51,117 nt of DNA from Acidimicrobiia bacterium (GTDB lineage: Bacteria; Actinomycetota; Acidimicrobiia; Acidimicrobiales; JANYDT01): contig JANYDT010000194.1 of assembly GCA_025359845.1 (NCBI GenBank), positions 1 through 51,117 of the forward strand. The letters are read 5' to 3'. The notes under the pieces were generated by a model that was given only the letters and a program-made list of their open reading frames with translations, did not search any database and was not told the DNA's origin. Of this stretch, positions 7,889 to 15,816 are shown in pieces. Made by a program: the position numbers and the translations under genes. Every line of letters starts with the position of its first letter. The first letter of the stretch is position 1.

Positions 7889-8602
7889 TCAATTGTCGTA
7901 CTGATCGTGGCGCTGCAGCCAGGCCATCGACCAGGGCAGGGAGTTCTCGTCGCGACCCAACGGGGTGAGGTCGAGCAGTTGATAGGCACTATTAAGGGGA
8001 TCAAGACCGCGGGAATAGCAGGAATACGTGTGAAAAATCGCGCCGTCATCGCCGCGTGAGAATACGCTGAGACCGGGCGATTCTTCTCCGGGATGCTCAA
8101 CTGGAGCGTAGTTTTCAACGCCGCCGTTCTCACGTTGTTGGGGCGTGAACGACACGTTGAAGTCGAAATTGAAATCGGAATGGAGGGAGGATGCCCATGG
8201 GAAAGACCAGCCCATTCGCTGTCGATACGCTAGTAATTGACCAAGCGGAGCCCGCGAGACGGCGATGAGGGTGGTGTTGCGATGGGCGAGGTGGACACCG
8301 AGCCCATCGTAGTTGTCGGCCCAGAAAGAGCAGATGGGACAACCCTCTTGCCATTCGGGGCCGAACATGAAATGGTACACGATGAGCTGGCGGCGGCCGT
8401 CGAAAAGCTGCTCGAGGGTCTGCGAACCGTTCGGTGTGTCGAAGATGTAGGGCTTGTCGACGCGGACCCACGGCAGGTTGCGACGCTCACGGCTGAGTTC
8501 GTCGCGCCGGAGCGTGAATTCTTTCTCCTTTACCAGCAGCTCGCGTCGAGCCGCCATCCAGGCTTGTTCGTCGACGACAGGGTGAGCGGCGGTTTCGGGC
8601 AC
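7889..8602 (-). CDS. DUF899 family thioredoxin-like protein
   Basis: A 237-residue protein of the DUF899/thioredoxin-like superfamily. Landmarks are the N-terminal helix with ELLVKEKEFTLRRDELSRER, the PYIFDTPNGSQTL strand, the FMFGPEWQEGCPICSFWAD segment, which places the CxxC-like C-P-I-C at the thioredoxin active-site position, and a long C-terminal part with LGRDE. The CPIC pair could be redox active. The family is widespread in actinobacteria without a firm function. It lies 10 bp after the FMN-binding protein gene on the same strand, which links it to the redox module upstream, while Lnt follows after 82 bp. Confidence 0.82.
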   Translation of the reverse strand: MPETAAHPVVDEQAWMAARRELLVKEKEFTLRRDELSRERRNLPWVRVDKPYIFDTPNGSQTLEQLFDGRRQLIVYHFMFGPEWQEGCPICSFWADNYDGLGVHLAHRNTTLIAVSRAPLGQLLAYRQRMGWSFPWASSLHSDFNFDFNVSFTPQQRENGGVENYAPVEHPGEESPGLSVFSRGDDGAIFHTYSCYSRGLDPLNSAYQLLDLTPLGRDENSLPWSMAWLQRHDQYDN

Positions 8603-8612
8603 AGGTCGATCC

Positions 8613-9074
8613 TTACATGAAGCCCTTGGCCTTGGCGTCGTCGAGGGCGGCCTGCAACGAAAGCGCGTAACCCGACCACGTGTCTGTCGCCCCGCTCACG
8701 ACGTCGATCTGGGCAGACTGGAGGGTCAGCACTTCATCCCGGTACAGAGGCAGGGCACGGGTGTTGATCTCCTGGGAGCGCTGTTTGTGGTTCGGGTACT
8801 GCGGGGTCTTCACCCCGACCACCTTGTGGCCGGCAATGGAGAGCTGTACCTGTACCGGTCCCCAACGGGTGTCGACGGCGGAACCCAACACGGTATTTGA
8901 ACCGGAAGAGGGCGTGGTCGTCGAAACCTTTTTGGTGGACTTGGTGGACTTGGTCGACTTGGTCGACTTGGTCGACTTGTTCGACTTGGTAGCGCCGTGG
9001 GCAATACCAGGAACGGCGCTTACGGTCACAGCGGCAAGGCTGAGAGCAAACGGAAGACGGCGGGCAATAGACAT
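8613..9074 (-). CDS. Exported FMN-binding domain protein with covalent flavin motif
   Basis: A 153-residue protein. Residues 1-28 are a signal peptide (RR, hydrophobic core, AHGA). Residues 29-50 are a Lys-Ser-Thr repeat tract, then a short FMN_bind domain (about 62-153). The motif SGAT at 127-130, followed by DTW, matches the site where the flavin transferase ApbE attaches FMN to Thr (here Thr130) through phosphate. No apbE gene is in the window. The gene is 21 bp after the flavocytochrome gene on the same strand, so it is the likely extracytoplasmic electron acceptor of that protein. The Lys-rich spacer may tether the domain to the wall or membrane (inference). Confidence 0.85.
   Translation of the reverse strand: MSIARRLPFALSLAAVTVSAVPGIAHGATKSNKSTKSTKSTKSTKSTKKVSTTTPSSGSNTVLGSAVDTRWGPVQVQLSIAGHKVVGVKTPQYPNHKQRSQEINTRALPLYRDEVLTLQSAQIDVVSGATDTWSGYALSLQAALDDAKAKGFM
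8932..8985. repeat. Six 9-bp tandem repeats coding Lys-Ser-Thr
   Basis: Six units of TTGGT(G/C)GAC read on the + strand (8932, 8941, 8950, 8959, 8968 and the variant TTGTTCGAC at 8977). On the coding strand they give the repeated tripeptide Lys-Ser-Thr. The near-perfect DNA identity between units suggests recent slippage expansion, so the number may vary between strains. Confidence 0.85.
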
Positions 9075-9095
9075 TTGGGGTCCTTTCGGGGAGGT

Positions 9096-10442
9096 TCAGA
9101 ACGCGAAACGTTCGAAGTGCACATTGACGGGGGCGGTGAGCTGGCTCGCGGCGTGTCGGACCGACTCAGTGAACAGTGCGGGTCCACAGACGTAAACGTC
9201 GCGCTCGCCGATGTCGGCCACGAGACCGACGAGTACCGCCGGATCACCGAGATCAGGCTGTTCGTGGCGCGAACCCACGAGATAGCGGATATCAAAGCCT
9301 CGTCGTTCGGCGATCGAATCGAGTTCATCGCGAAACACCAGTCCTTCCACGGATGTGGCCCGATACAATAGGCTGATATCGCCGGGCGCCGCCGACAGCG
9401 ATTCGAACAACGCTCGAATCGGCGTAATTCCGATTCCCGCCGCTACCAACAGCACCTTCGGCTGGCGGCGGGCCTGTTCGGTGAACGCTCCAAAGGGACC
9501 CTCGACGATCACTCGAGTCCCGACCGGGAGTCGATCCATGCGCTCTGTATCGTCACCCAGTCCTTTGACAGTCAAGCGCAGTCCGTCGGCGCTGACGAGG
9601 GCCGAGAGCGAGAGCGGATGGGCTTTGTGCCACCATCCTCGGTGGGCGAAACGCACGGTCACGAACTGCCCGGCGGCGGCGCCGAAGGCCGCCAAGTTTC
9701 GGCCGCTCAGATGCATGGATATCACCCCTGGGGCCTCGGGGACGATCGCCGCGATCCGGAATCCGTGGCGTCGGGCGTTGCGTACCGGGCCCCCTAGCCG
9801 ATGGGCGAGAACGGCACCGAGTGTCGCCAGATAGAGAGCAATCCAGTACCGGCTGGTCCACTTATGGTGATCGAATTCGGTGCCGATCTTCACTACGTGT
9901 GGAAACGACACCGCGAGCATTACATAGCTCAATACGTGAACGTAAAACCAGGATTCATACGCTAGAACTTGTCGCGCGATCTGGACTGAGGTAGCGGCCA
10001 CCGCGATCAGCAGGACCGTTCCCACTGAAGCCCAAATCACACTGTGTCGATCCGCGTTCAACCCGACGAGCTCGCCAAGAAACGATCGACCGTCTCCGGC
10101 CGCCCAGCCGAGGGTTGAGAAACCGACATGGGCCACGATCAGCCATGTGAGCGCGAAACCATTCCACCGATGCCAGTTCGTGAGGCGGTCCATGCCGAAA
10201 CGACGATCGAGCGCCGGAATACGGGCCACAAAGCCAACCTGGATCAGTGCCGCGAATGTTCCGTACAGCGCGGTCAACTGACCCAGAGCCAACCACCAAT
10301 CAACCCGGCGGCCACTTGATGGCCAGTTGCCGTGCGATAACCAAGACCAGGCTATGAGCGTGACGTTGACGGCTACGAACCCAAGACCGAGGATCGGAAC
10401 CCATCGGCGCCCCAGGGGTCGAGCCCCGGTGGCCGAGATCAA
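9096..10442 (-). CDS. Ferric-reductase-like transmembrane flavocytochrome
   Basis: A 448-residue protein in two parts. Residues about 1-210 hold six hydrophobic segments with His residues on two helices (NWHRWNGF plus IVAHVG, and FYVHVL plus FPHVVKIG), as needed to bind two hemes in ferric reductase/NOX-like domains. Residues about 220-448 are a ferredoxin-NADP reductase-type domain: FAD-binding HPLSLSA, NAD(P)-binding AAGIGITPIRAL, and the C-terminal YVCGP. It would move electrons from cytoplasmic NAD(P)H across the membrane. TTG 10442 overlaps the upstream stop (TTGA); no clear Shine-Dalgarno is seen, so coupling is assumed, and the frame is open further upstream. The downstream FMN-binding protein is the probable acceptor. 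Confidence 0.85.
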   Translation of the reverse strand: MISATGARPLGRRWVPILGLGFVAVNVTLIAWSWLSHGNWPSSGRRVDWWLALGQLTALYGTFAALIQVGFVARIPALDRRFGMDRLTNWHRWNGFALTWLIVAHVGFSTLGWAAGDGRSFLGELVGLNADRHSVIWASVGTVLLIAVAATSVQIARQVLAYESWFYVHVLSYVMLAVSFPHVVKIGTEFDHHKWTSRYWIALYLATLGAVLAHRLGGPVRNARRHGFRIAAIVPEAPGVISMHLSGRNLAAFGAAAGQFVTVRFAHRGWWHKAHPLSLSALVSADGLRLTVKGLGDDTERMDRLPVGTRVIVEGPFGAFTEQARRQPKVLLVAAGIGITPIRALFESLSAAPGDISLLYRATSVEGLVFRDELDSIAERRGFDIRYLVGSRHEQPDLGDPAVLVGLVADIGERDVYVCGPALFTESVRHAASQLTAPVNVHFERFAF

Positions 10443-11383
10443 ATTTTCGCCAAGGAGGTGGTCGGGCCCACGGCGGCACCACCGCGCCGGCCCGTTCCGC
10501 CGGTCGCGAGACCGAGCTTCGCCCGACACGCGTTGAGCGCGGTACGAAACTTGGGATCACCGAAGTTTCGGTCCTGCGCCGAGCGACTCGTAGCGCCTGG
10601 CGCAGGTGCGCTCGGCGCGGTCACGCCGTTGGCTTTCAAGCACGCTTGGAGCTCCGGGCTGTTGGCTATGGCTCCAAGCCCGCCGCCACCGAAGCCGCGC
10701 CCGCCTGGGCCACCGAAGCCGCCTTGCGCGACAGCCGGGAGCTTGGCCTGACAGGCCTGGATCGCCGCTTGGCGCTTCGCATCGGGGGCTCCGCCGTCCT
10801 GACCGCCGCCACCTCGTCCGCCGTCGGCCTGACCGCCGCCGAGGGTCACGCCTTGTTTGGTCAAGCAGTCGGAAAAGGCCTTGAATTGAGGATCATTGGG
10901 GTCGAAGCGGCGCGGCCCACCCGGCCCACCCGGACCGCCGTCACCGGGACCGCCAGGACCACCGTCACCATCGTCGCCGCCTCTATTGGCCGGGCAGTTC
11001 TGGGTCGAAAAGTCGGTGACAGCTTTGGACGCGGCGCCCAGGGTTTTGAGCGTGGCGGCCGCCGTCGTCGGGCTCGCGGCCGCCGAAGCGTAGGCCGCCT
11101 GGATCACTGTCACGTTTGACTTGATCGCGGCCGGGGCGACCTTGGCGATCTTGGCCCACTCCGTGGCCACCGTTTGGTACATCGCCGCGCCCGATGACGT
11201 GGCCGCCGCCAGCGCGGTCTGCGAAACGCGCAGTTGCGCGCAGAACAAGTTGGAGCCAGGAGTTTTGGTGGTGATTGTCGTGGACTGCGCGAGGGCAGGA
11301 CTGCCGGCCACCACGACGACGAGGGAAGTGCCAATGGCCGCGAGAGCCGCCGCCCGCCGGACCGTCATCGAGATGATATTCAT
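10439..11383 (-). CDS. Secreted Gly-rich protein with duplicated Cys motif
   Basis: A 314-residue exported protein I do not recognise as a named family. The signal peptide ends near PALAQS. An N-terminal helical domain (with FCAQL and a second Cys in STQNCPAN) is followed by Gly/Pro/Asp-rich linkers. Two copies of a unit follow: FSDCLTKQGV with IQACQAKLP, then LQACLKANGV with LNACRAKLG. Each holds two Cys, and the C-L-x-K-x-G-V piece occurs in other actinobacterial exported proteins. It lies between the histidine kinase and the flavocytochrome, overlapping the latter, so it is probably part of the same envelope redox system. I chose ATG 11383; ATG 11368 also gives a usable signal peptide. Confidence 0.75.
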   Translation of the reverse strand: MNIISMTVRRAAALAAIGTSLVVVVAGSPALAQSTTITTKTPGSNLFCAQLRVSQTALAAATSSGAAMYQTVATEWAKIAKVAPAAIKSNVTVIQAAYASAAASPTTAAATLKTLGAASKAVTDFSTQNCPANRGGDDGDGGPGGPGDGGPGGPGGPRRFDPNDPQFKAFSDCLTKQGVTLGGGQADGGRGGGGQDGGAPDAKRQAAIQACQAKLPAVAQGGFGGPGGRGFGGGGLGAIANSPELQACLKANGVTAPSAPAPGATSRSAQDRNFGDPKFRTALNACRAKLGLATGGTGRRGGAAVGPTTSLAKI

Positions 11384-11439
11384 ACCTTCATAGTGGCCGA
11401 AAGGCATGAGAGTAAGCTGTGAATAGCCTCCGCCACGGC

Positions 11440-12927
11440 CTAAGATTTGGTGAGAATTTCGCTCGTTTCGAAGTCTCCGCCCACCATCGTGTCCTCGGCG
11501 CCGGGCATTGTCGGCCTGGCCGCGAGGCTCGAGACAAGCGGGATCCGCACCTCGAATGTGGCCCCGGTTGGGTCGCTGCGAACGTCGATCAACCCGTGGT
11601 AGGAGCGCACGAGGCGCGCCGCGATCGCCAGGCCGAGTCCGGCCCCTCCGCTGGCGCGCGAGCGCGATGGATCGGCCCGAAAAAATCGCTCGAACGCCCG
11701 CGCCGCCTCGTCGGGGCTCAGGCCCGAGCCGGCGTCGGTCACGGTAATGACTCCGAGGCCGCCATCGACGCTCACCGTGACCGTGGCCCTTGTCCCTTTC
11801 GGGGTATGGACCCGAACGTTGGTGAGAAGATTGTCGATGACCTGACGTAAAGGGCCATACTCCGCCAGCACCTCCACTCCGCGATCGGCTCGTAGCTCGA
11901 CCGGCCAATCCGGCCCGATCAGATTCGAAGATTCCACTGCGGCGCGACACAAATGAACGAGGTCGACCGGAATCCGCTCCGCAGAAAGGGGTTGTTCGTC
12001 GAGACGAGCCAACAACAGGAGGTCGTCGACCAATCGCTTCATGCGGCCCGACTCGGAGGTAATTCCACGCATTACCTTAGCCAGGTCATCAGGGCGTTTG
12101 TCGGCGCCGCGGCCGAACAGCTCGGCATATGCTGATATCGCAGAGATTGGCGTCCGCAATTCGTGGGACGCGTCGGCCACGAAACGTCGGAGGCGGGCTT
12201 CACTCGCGTCGCGCTCGGCAAACGACTCCTGTATGCGGTCGAGCATGTCGTTGAGCGCCGTGGCTACGTGGCCAACCTCGGTGTTGGCCCCTGCTCCGGG
12301 CACACGATGATCAAGTTGTCCCGACGAGATGCGGGTGGCGGTTGACGCCATTGCGGCCAAGGGCCGCACGGCGCGACGAACGGCCCACCAGGCCAGACCC
12401 GCTGCCGCGAGTAGCCCCAGAAGCGTCACCGCCAGTTCGGTGCGGCGCAAACTACCGAGGGTGCGTTCGACCCGGTCGAGCGGAACCGCAAGCACGAGGA
12501 ACCCTCCCGAGTCGAGCAGCGAGCTCCGCACCCGCCACTTCGGTCCCGAAGCCACCGTTGAGGCGACCGTGAAGTATCGGCGCAGTTCCCCGCCGAAACC
12601 CGGAGTCATGGCGTTGATCACCGAGGGCAGTCGAGGGCTGGCCGGCGCGAACCCCGGACCACGCGCTATTGCGTGACCGACGAGCTCACCGGTCACGCCT
12701 CTGACCTCGACGAAGATGCCAGGCGCCTCGATGCCCAACGCTCGAGGCGTAACCGGCAGCCCTGCCTGCAATCCGAGTTCGATCGGCCGGTGCGAGACGT
12801 CGAGGCGGCGGTCCTCCTGAGCGTAAAGAAAACTCTTGAGCTTCGAGTAAGTCACGAGGTCGGCAACGAGCAACGTGCCCATGGCCACAAGTGCGCTGGT
12901 TAACAGGAGTCGGGTTCGGAGCTTCAT
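11440..12927 (-). CDS. Sensor histidine kinase, OmpR-partner type
   Basis: A 495-residue membrane kinase. A first transmembrane helix (LLLTSALVAMGTLLVADLVTY) and a second near residue 175 flank an external sensor region of about 140 residues. A HAMP domain follows (RPLAAMASTATRISSGQLDHRV). The H-box is FVADASHELRTPISA, the N-box QVIDNLLTNVRVHTP, G1 is DAGSGL, the F-box FERFFRAD and G2 GGAGLGLAIA, so all catalytic parts are present. The sensor region has no Cys or heme motif I can recognise, so the signal is unknown. The start is 3 bases after the response regulator stop, so the two form a coupled pair controlling, by position, the downstream redox genes. Confidence 0.92.
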   Translation of the reverse strand: MKLRTRLLLTSALVAMGTLLVADLVTYSKLKSFLYAQEDRRLDVSHRPIELGLQAGLPVTPRALGIEAPGIFVEVRGVTGELVGHAIARGPGFAPASPRLPSVINAMTPGFGGELRRYFTVASTVASGPKWRVRSSLLDSGGFLVLAVPLDRVERTLGSLRRTELAVTLLGLLAAAGLAWWAVRRAVRPLAAMASTATRISSGQLDHRVPGAGANTEVGHVATALNDMLDRIQESFAERDASEARLRRFVADASHELRTPISAISAYAELFGRGADKRPDDLAKVMRGITSESGRMKRLVDDLLLLARLDEQPLSAERIPVDLVHLCRAAVESSNLIGPDWPVELRADRGVEVLAEYGPLRQVIDNLLTNVRVHTPKGTRATVTVSVDGGLGVITVTDAGSGLSPDEAARAFERFFRADPSRSRASGGAGLGLAIAARLVRSYHGLIDVRSDPTGATFEVRIPLVSSLAARPTMPGAEDTMVGGDFETSEILTKS

Positions 12928-12930
12928 CGG

Positions 12931-13653
12931 TTACGGGCTCGCCTCGCGCATTGTGTAACCCACCAGCCGAATGGTGTGGATGAGCGACGGTCCGTGCGCG
13001 TCGAGCTTTTTGCGGAGATAGCTGACGTACGTTTCGACCACGTTGGGGTCGCCGTCGAAGTCGTAGTGCCAGACGTTGTCCAGGATCTGGGATTTGGAGA
13101 CCACACGGCGCGGGTTGAGCAGGAAATAACGTAGGAGCGAAAACTCGGTAGCCGTCAGTTGGACGAGGGCGCCGTCCCTCCACACCTCGTGCGTGTCCTC
13201 GTCCATTTCGATGCCGGCAAACCGCAACCTTCCGTCGTCGGCCGCCAGTTCACCGTAAGTGCGGCGCAGGATCGCATGCACGCGAGCGACGATTTCGGCC
13301 AGCGCAAAGGGCTTCGGAACGTAGTCGTCGCCGCCCGCGTTCAACCCGGCCACGCGATCTTCCACCGCATCGCGCGCCGTGAGAAACAAGATGGGAGCGG
13401 TGATCGAGTCGTTGCGAAGCCGTCGGCACACTTCGAAACCGTCGAAGTCGGGCAACATCACGTCAAGGATGATGAGATCGGGGCGCTCTTCTTGCGCCGC
13501 GATCACCGCCGTGCGCCCGGTGGTCGCCTCGATAGTCTCGAACCCCTCGTACCTCAGTGCAGTAGCGACCGCGTCGACAATCGAAGGTTCGTCGTCGACC
13601 ACGAGCACCCGACCCAAGGGTCGGTCCCGTTTGTGCATTGCCCTCATGTTCAT
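12931..13653 (-). CDS. Response regulator, OmpR/PhoB family
   Basis: A 240-residue regulator. The receiver domain has the acidic pair in VVDDEPS, phospho-acceptor Asp64 (IILDVMLPD), Thr in FLTARDA and Lys114 (VPKPF). The winged-helix domain holds LTATEFSLLRYFLLNPRRV and ETYVSYLRKKL, ending GYTMREASP. ATG 13653 overlaps a TGA in another frame (ATGA), which suggests it was once translated after an upstream gene; ATG 13647 and 13638 are possible alternatives. It is followed directly by its kinase. The targets are likely the genes 11383 to 8613 (inference from position). Confidence 0.92.
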   Translation of the reverse strand: MNMRAMHKRDRPLGRVLVVDDEPSIVDAVATALRYEGFETIEATTGRTAVIAAQEERPDLIILDVMLPDFDGFEVCRRLRNDSITAPILFLTARDAVEDRVAGLNAGGDDYVPKPFALAEIVARVHAILRRTYGELAADDGRLRFAGIEMDEDTHEVWRDGALVQLTATEFSLLRYFLLNPRRVVSKSQILDNVWHYDFDGDPNVVETYVSYLRKKLDAHGPSLIHTIRLVGYTMREASP

Positions 13654-13770
13654 AATCGTACGAGACCGTCGACGGCCAACCACTGCTCCATGGCGTCGAG
13701 CATCGGCGCGCCGACTGTGGCCAGGCTGTGGGCCCCGTGAGCAGCACCGCACAGCCCCGACCGGTGGGGC
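13650..13770 (-). other. Possible coding remnant upstream of the response regulator
   Basis: Between the HemD-like gene and the response regulator, the - strand reads AHGAHSLATVGAPM followed by LDAMEQWLAVDGLVRL and then TGA (13650-13652), which overlaps the regulator ATG. The composition and the stop/start overlap look like the C-terminal end of a real protein, but no start codon and no full gene can be found in this frame. I cannot name the family. It may be the tail of a gene whose front was lost. Confidence 0.3.
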
Positions 13771-14608
13771 CTAAACGGCTTCCTCCAGGAAGGGCAGGCA
13801 TAGTCGGTAGCCCCTCCTGGGAACCACCTCGATGGCGCCCGCCAAATTTCCCAGCCGACGCCGTAGCCGCGCCACCGTTACCTCGACTACGTGCGGGTCA
13901 GAACCCACGCCCCACACCGTGCCCACAAGCGCAACCTTTGATAGGACGCTCCCCGGCCGGCGGGCCAAGGCCCCGAGTAACGCGGCCTCGGTGTCTGATA
14001 GGTCGATGCGCGATTCGCCCCAAAGCACGGCCCGGACCCGCCAATACGACCGGTCCCAGCGCCAGGCGACGAGCGCTGAGCCCTTCGGTCACGACACGGA
14101 TCAAGGGCCGAGCCTGACTACCATCGGCAACGATCGGATCGCTCACCCCCATTTCGCGGGCGGCCCGGGCACAGACTTCGTCACCGCACACCACCATGAC
14201 TTCGCGGTTCAGAGCGTGGCGCAGATCCGCGCTCCGACGCACGTCGTGGTCCATGGCAAAGAGGTTGACGATTGCAGGCACCGTCGTGATGATGATCGCG
14301 TGCACCCGTCCGTCGATGATCGACTTGATCATCTTCAGGGCCGATCGGCGATCGTCAGGAAGTCTCCAATCGGCCACGGGCTCCTCGTCAGGTTCACGGA
14401 AGATGGTCTGCAGCGTTGGTCCGTGAGTGATCGTGGCGCCGCGCCATCGAAGCAAGTCGGCCTGCTCCTCCCAGCGGCGGTCGGCCGTGAGGGCGACGGT
14501 GAAACCCGTAAGCGGCGGGTGCGCGTCCGTCGGTACCGCGTCGGTAGGTACCGCTTCCCTCGGTACCGCGTCCATCGATACAGCCTCGCGCCGCTCTGTT
14601 ACGGCCAC
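13771..14608 (-). pseudogene. Uroporphyrinogen-III synthase/winged-helix regulator, frameshifted
   Basis: Two frames together give a protein of the actinobacterial type that joins a HemD domain to an OmpR-like winged helix (as in M. tuberculosis Rv0260c). The first frame (14608 to about 14034) has the HemD opening GFTVALTADRRWEEQADLLRWRGA and later VVVCGDEVCARAAREMGV. The second (about 14034 to 13771) has LSDTEAALLGALARRPGSVLSK and VTVARLRRRLG plus the wing RRGYRLCLP. Removing one base from the CCC at 14031-14033 would give a continuous AGP-AVLWGE join. The protein is linked elsewhere to nitrate/nitrite loci, as here. The N terminus carries 15-bp repeats. Sequence error or true inactivation cannot be told apart. 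Confidence 0.75.
14532..14576. repeat. Three 15-bp tandem repeats in HemD-like N terminus
   Basis: Units GGTACCGCGTCGGTA (14532), GGTACCGCTTCCCTC (14547) and GGTACCGCGTCCATC (14562), with degenerate copies on both sides. On the coding strand they encode an Ala-Val-Pro-x-(Asp/Glu) repeat before the HemD domain. They lie outside the conserved fold and are probably a slippage expansion. Confidence 0.8.
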
Positions 14609-14672
14609 GTTGCCTATTGAAGACGGGAGCCGCGCAAAGGCGCGCGAACATGTTCCCTGGTTGTGGTCTTGG

Positions 14673-15658
14673 TCACGTGAGCACCATTTGGGTCGTGATC
14701 GAATTCATGGCCAGCGCGTCGGCGCGGCGCCAACTCCGTTGTCGGGCCAAGACTCCGACCGTGCCGAGGGCCATGCCAATCCCAGCGTGGCGAATCCGAC
14801 CGCCTCGGTACCAGTAGAAGAAGCCAACGCGGCGAGCGAAATGGGCACGAGAGATCCGCCGAGTCCGCCGGCTGCACCGATGAGACCAGTGGCCGTGCCC
14901 GCGTGTTGCGAAAGCCTCTTGCCCACGAGTTGGAACACGGCGCCGTTGCCGGCCCCTAGAAGCGCCAACATCACCGTGCGGCACGCCAGCGTCGGAACCA
15001 GTGGCGGGAGCGTCGCCAACGCCCCACAGAGAACCGCGACCGAAGTGAAGATCACCGAAAGATTGCGTAACGCACCGCGCCGATCGGAAAGGGCACCCCC
15101 GACGGGTCGGGCCATCGCTCCCAGCACGCCGCACCCAGCGGCGTATGCCCCAGCCGCGACCGGGGTCATGGCGAAACGGTCCTTGAAGTACAGCGGCAGA
15201 TAGGTGGCCAGGCCTAGAAAGCCCCCGAAAGTCAAGAGATAGAAGCCGGCCAGCGGCAGGGCGATTCCAAAGCTCGCCCCGGCGATTCCGAGCAGCGCAC
15301 CCACAGCCACCAGCTCCCCGAAGGAGTGCGCCATCGACCCCCACACCAGAGGCGCGACCGAGAGGAAGAGGAGCGCGATTCCGACCCGCTTCATGCCGAA
15401 CCGGTCGGCGAGGGGTCCGACGATGAGGCGCGTAATAGCGGTGCCGATGGCGGAACTGCCGACGATGACAGCCTTGGCGTTCCGGCCGAGGTGCAGCTCG
15501 CCGGCGAACGACGTTACCAGCGCGGCCGTCAGCACCCAGCAGAAAGCGCTGACGAAGAAGTGGAGCCAACAGACCAACGACGTCGGGAGGTGGCCCCGCC
15601 CGACCAAGCGTCTCAGGACGCCTGCGGATGCGATCTCAGGATGAGGTTCAGCGGACAT
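14673..15658 (-). pseudogene. narK: NarK-type nitrate transporter lacking TM5-6 and frameshifted near its end
   Basis: Major-facilitator nitrate/nitrite porter remnant. From ATG 15658 (MSAEPHPEIAS) helices 1-4 read normally (LHFFVSAFCWVL, GPLADRFGMKRVG). Then GIALPL joins directly to GFYLLTFGGFLGLATYLPLY, which belongs to TM7, so about 100 residues with TM5, TM6, the central loop and the first nitrate signature are missing. Ten helices remain. At about 14771 the frame shifts: one more C in the run at 14771-14772 would restore ALGTVGVLARQRSW and a stop at 14673; as given, the frame ends at 14705. Divergent from nirB, as in other nitrate loci. Transport activity is unlikely if the sequence is right. 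Confidence 0.75.
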
Positions 15659-15816
15659 GGTAATAGTGAACCGGGGTCGTGTGGCCGCTGCGTGAACGGA
15701 TTGCTTCGTGTCTGTGCCGTTTTGCTCTCGCAACCGGCAGCGGGTGAGAGGGCTTGTTCACGCGCCGTTGACAGTTGCGAAATGGCCCAGCCACCTCGGT
15801 TGCGTTCAATAGAGGC
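15659..15816. promoter_or_regulatory. Divergent promoter region narK/nirB
   Basis: This 158-bp gap separates the divergent narK and nirB starts. TTGACA at 15768-15773 fits a -35 box, but no good -10 lies 16-18 bases further. TTGAC-n6-GAAAT at 15768-15783 is close to one half of the actinobacterial GlnR site (GTnAC-n6-GAAAC), with a mismatch in each half. AGAGG at 15811-15815 would be the nirB ribosome binding site. Regulation by nitrogen status is expected from gene content but not proven by the sequence. Confidence 0.35.

Noticed and set aside
8932..8985. Regular short repeats resembling an array
   Set aside because: They are contiguous in-frame 9-bp coding repeats without spacers, so not a CRISPR array.
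15768..15783. GlnR-like half site upstream of nirB
   Set aside because: Only one degenerate half of the two-part site is present, so I do not call a GlnR site; it is mentioned within the divergent region.
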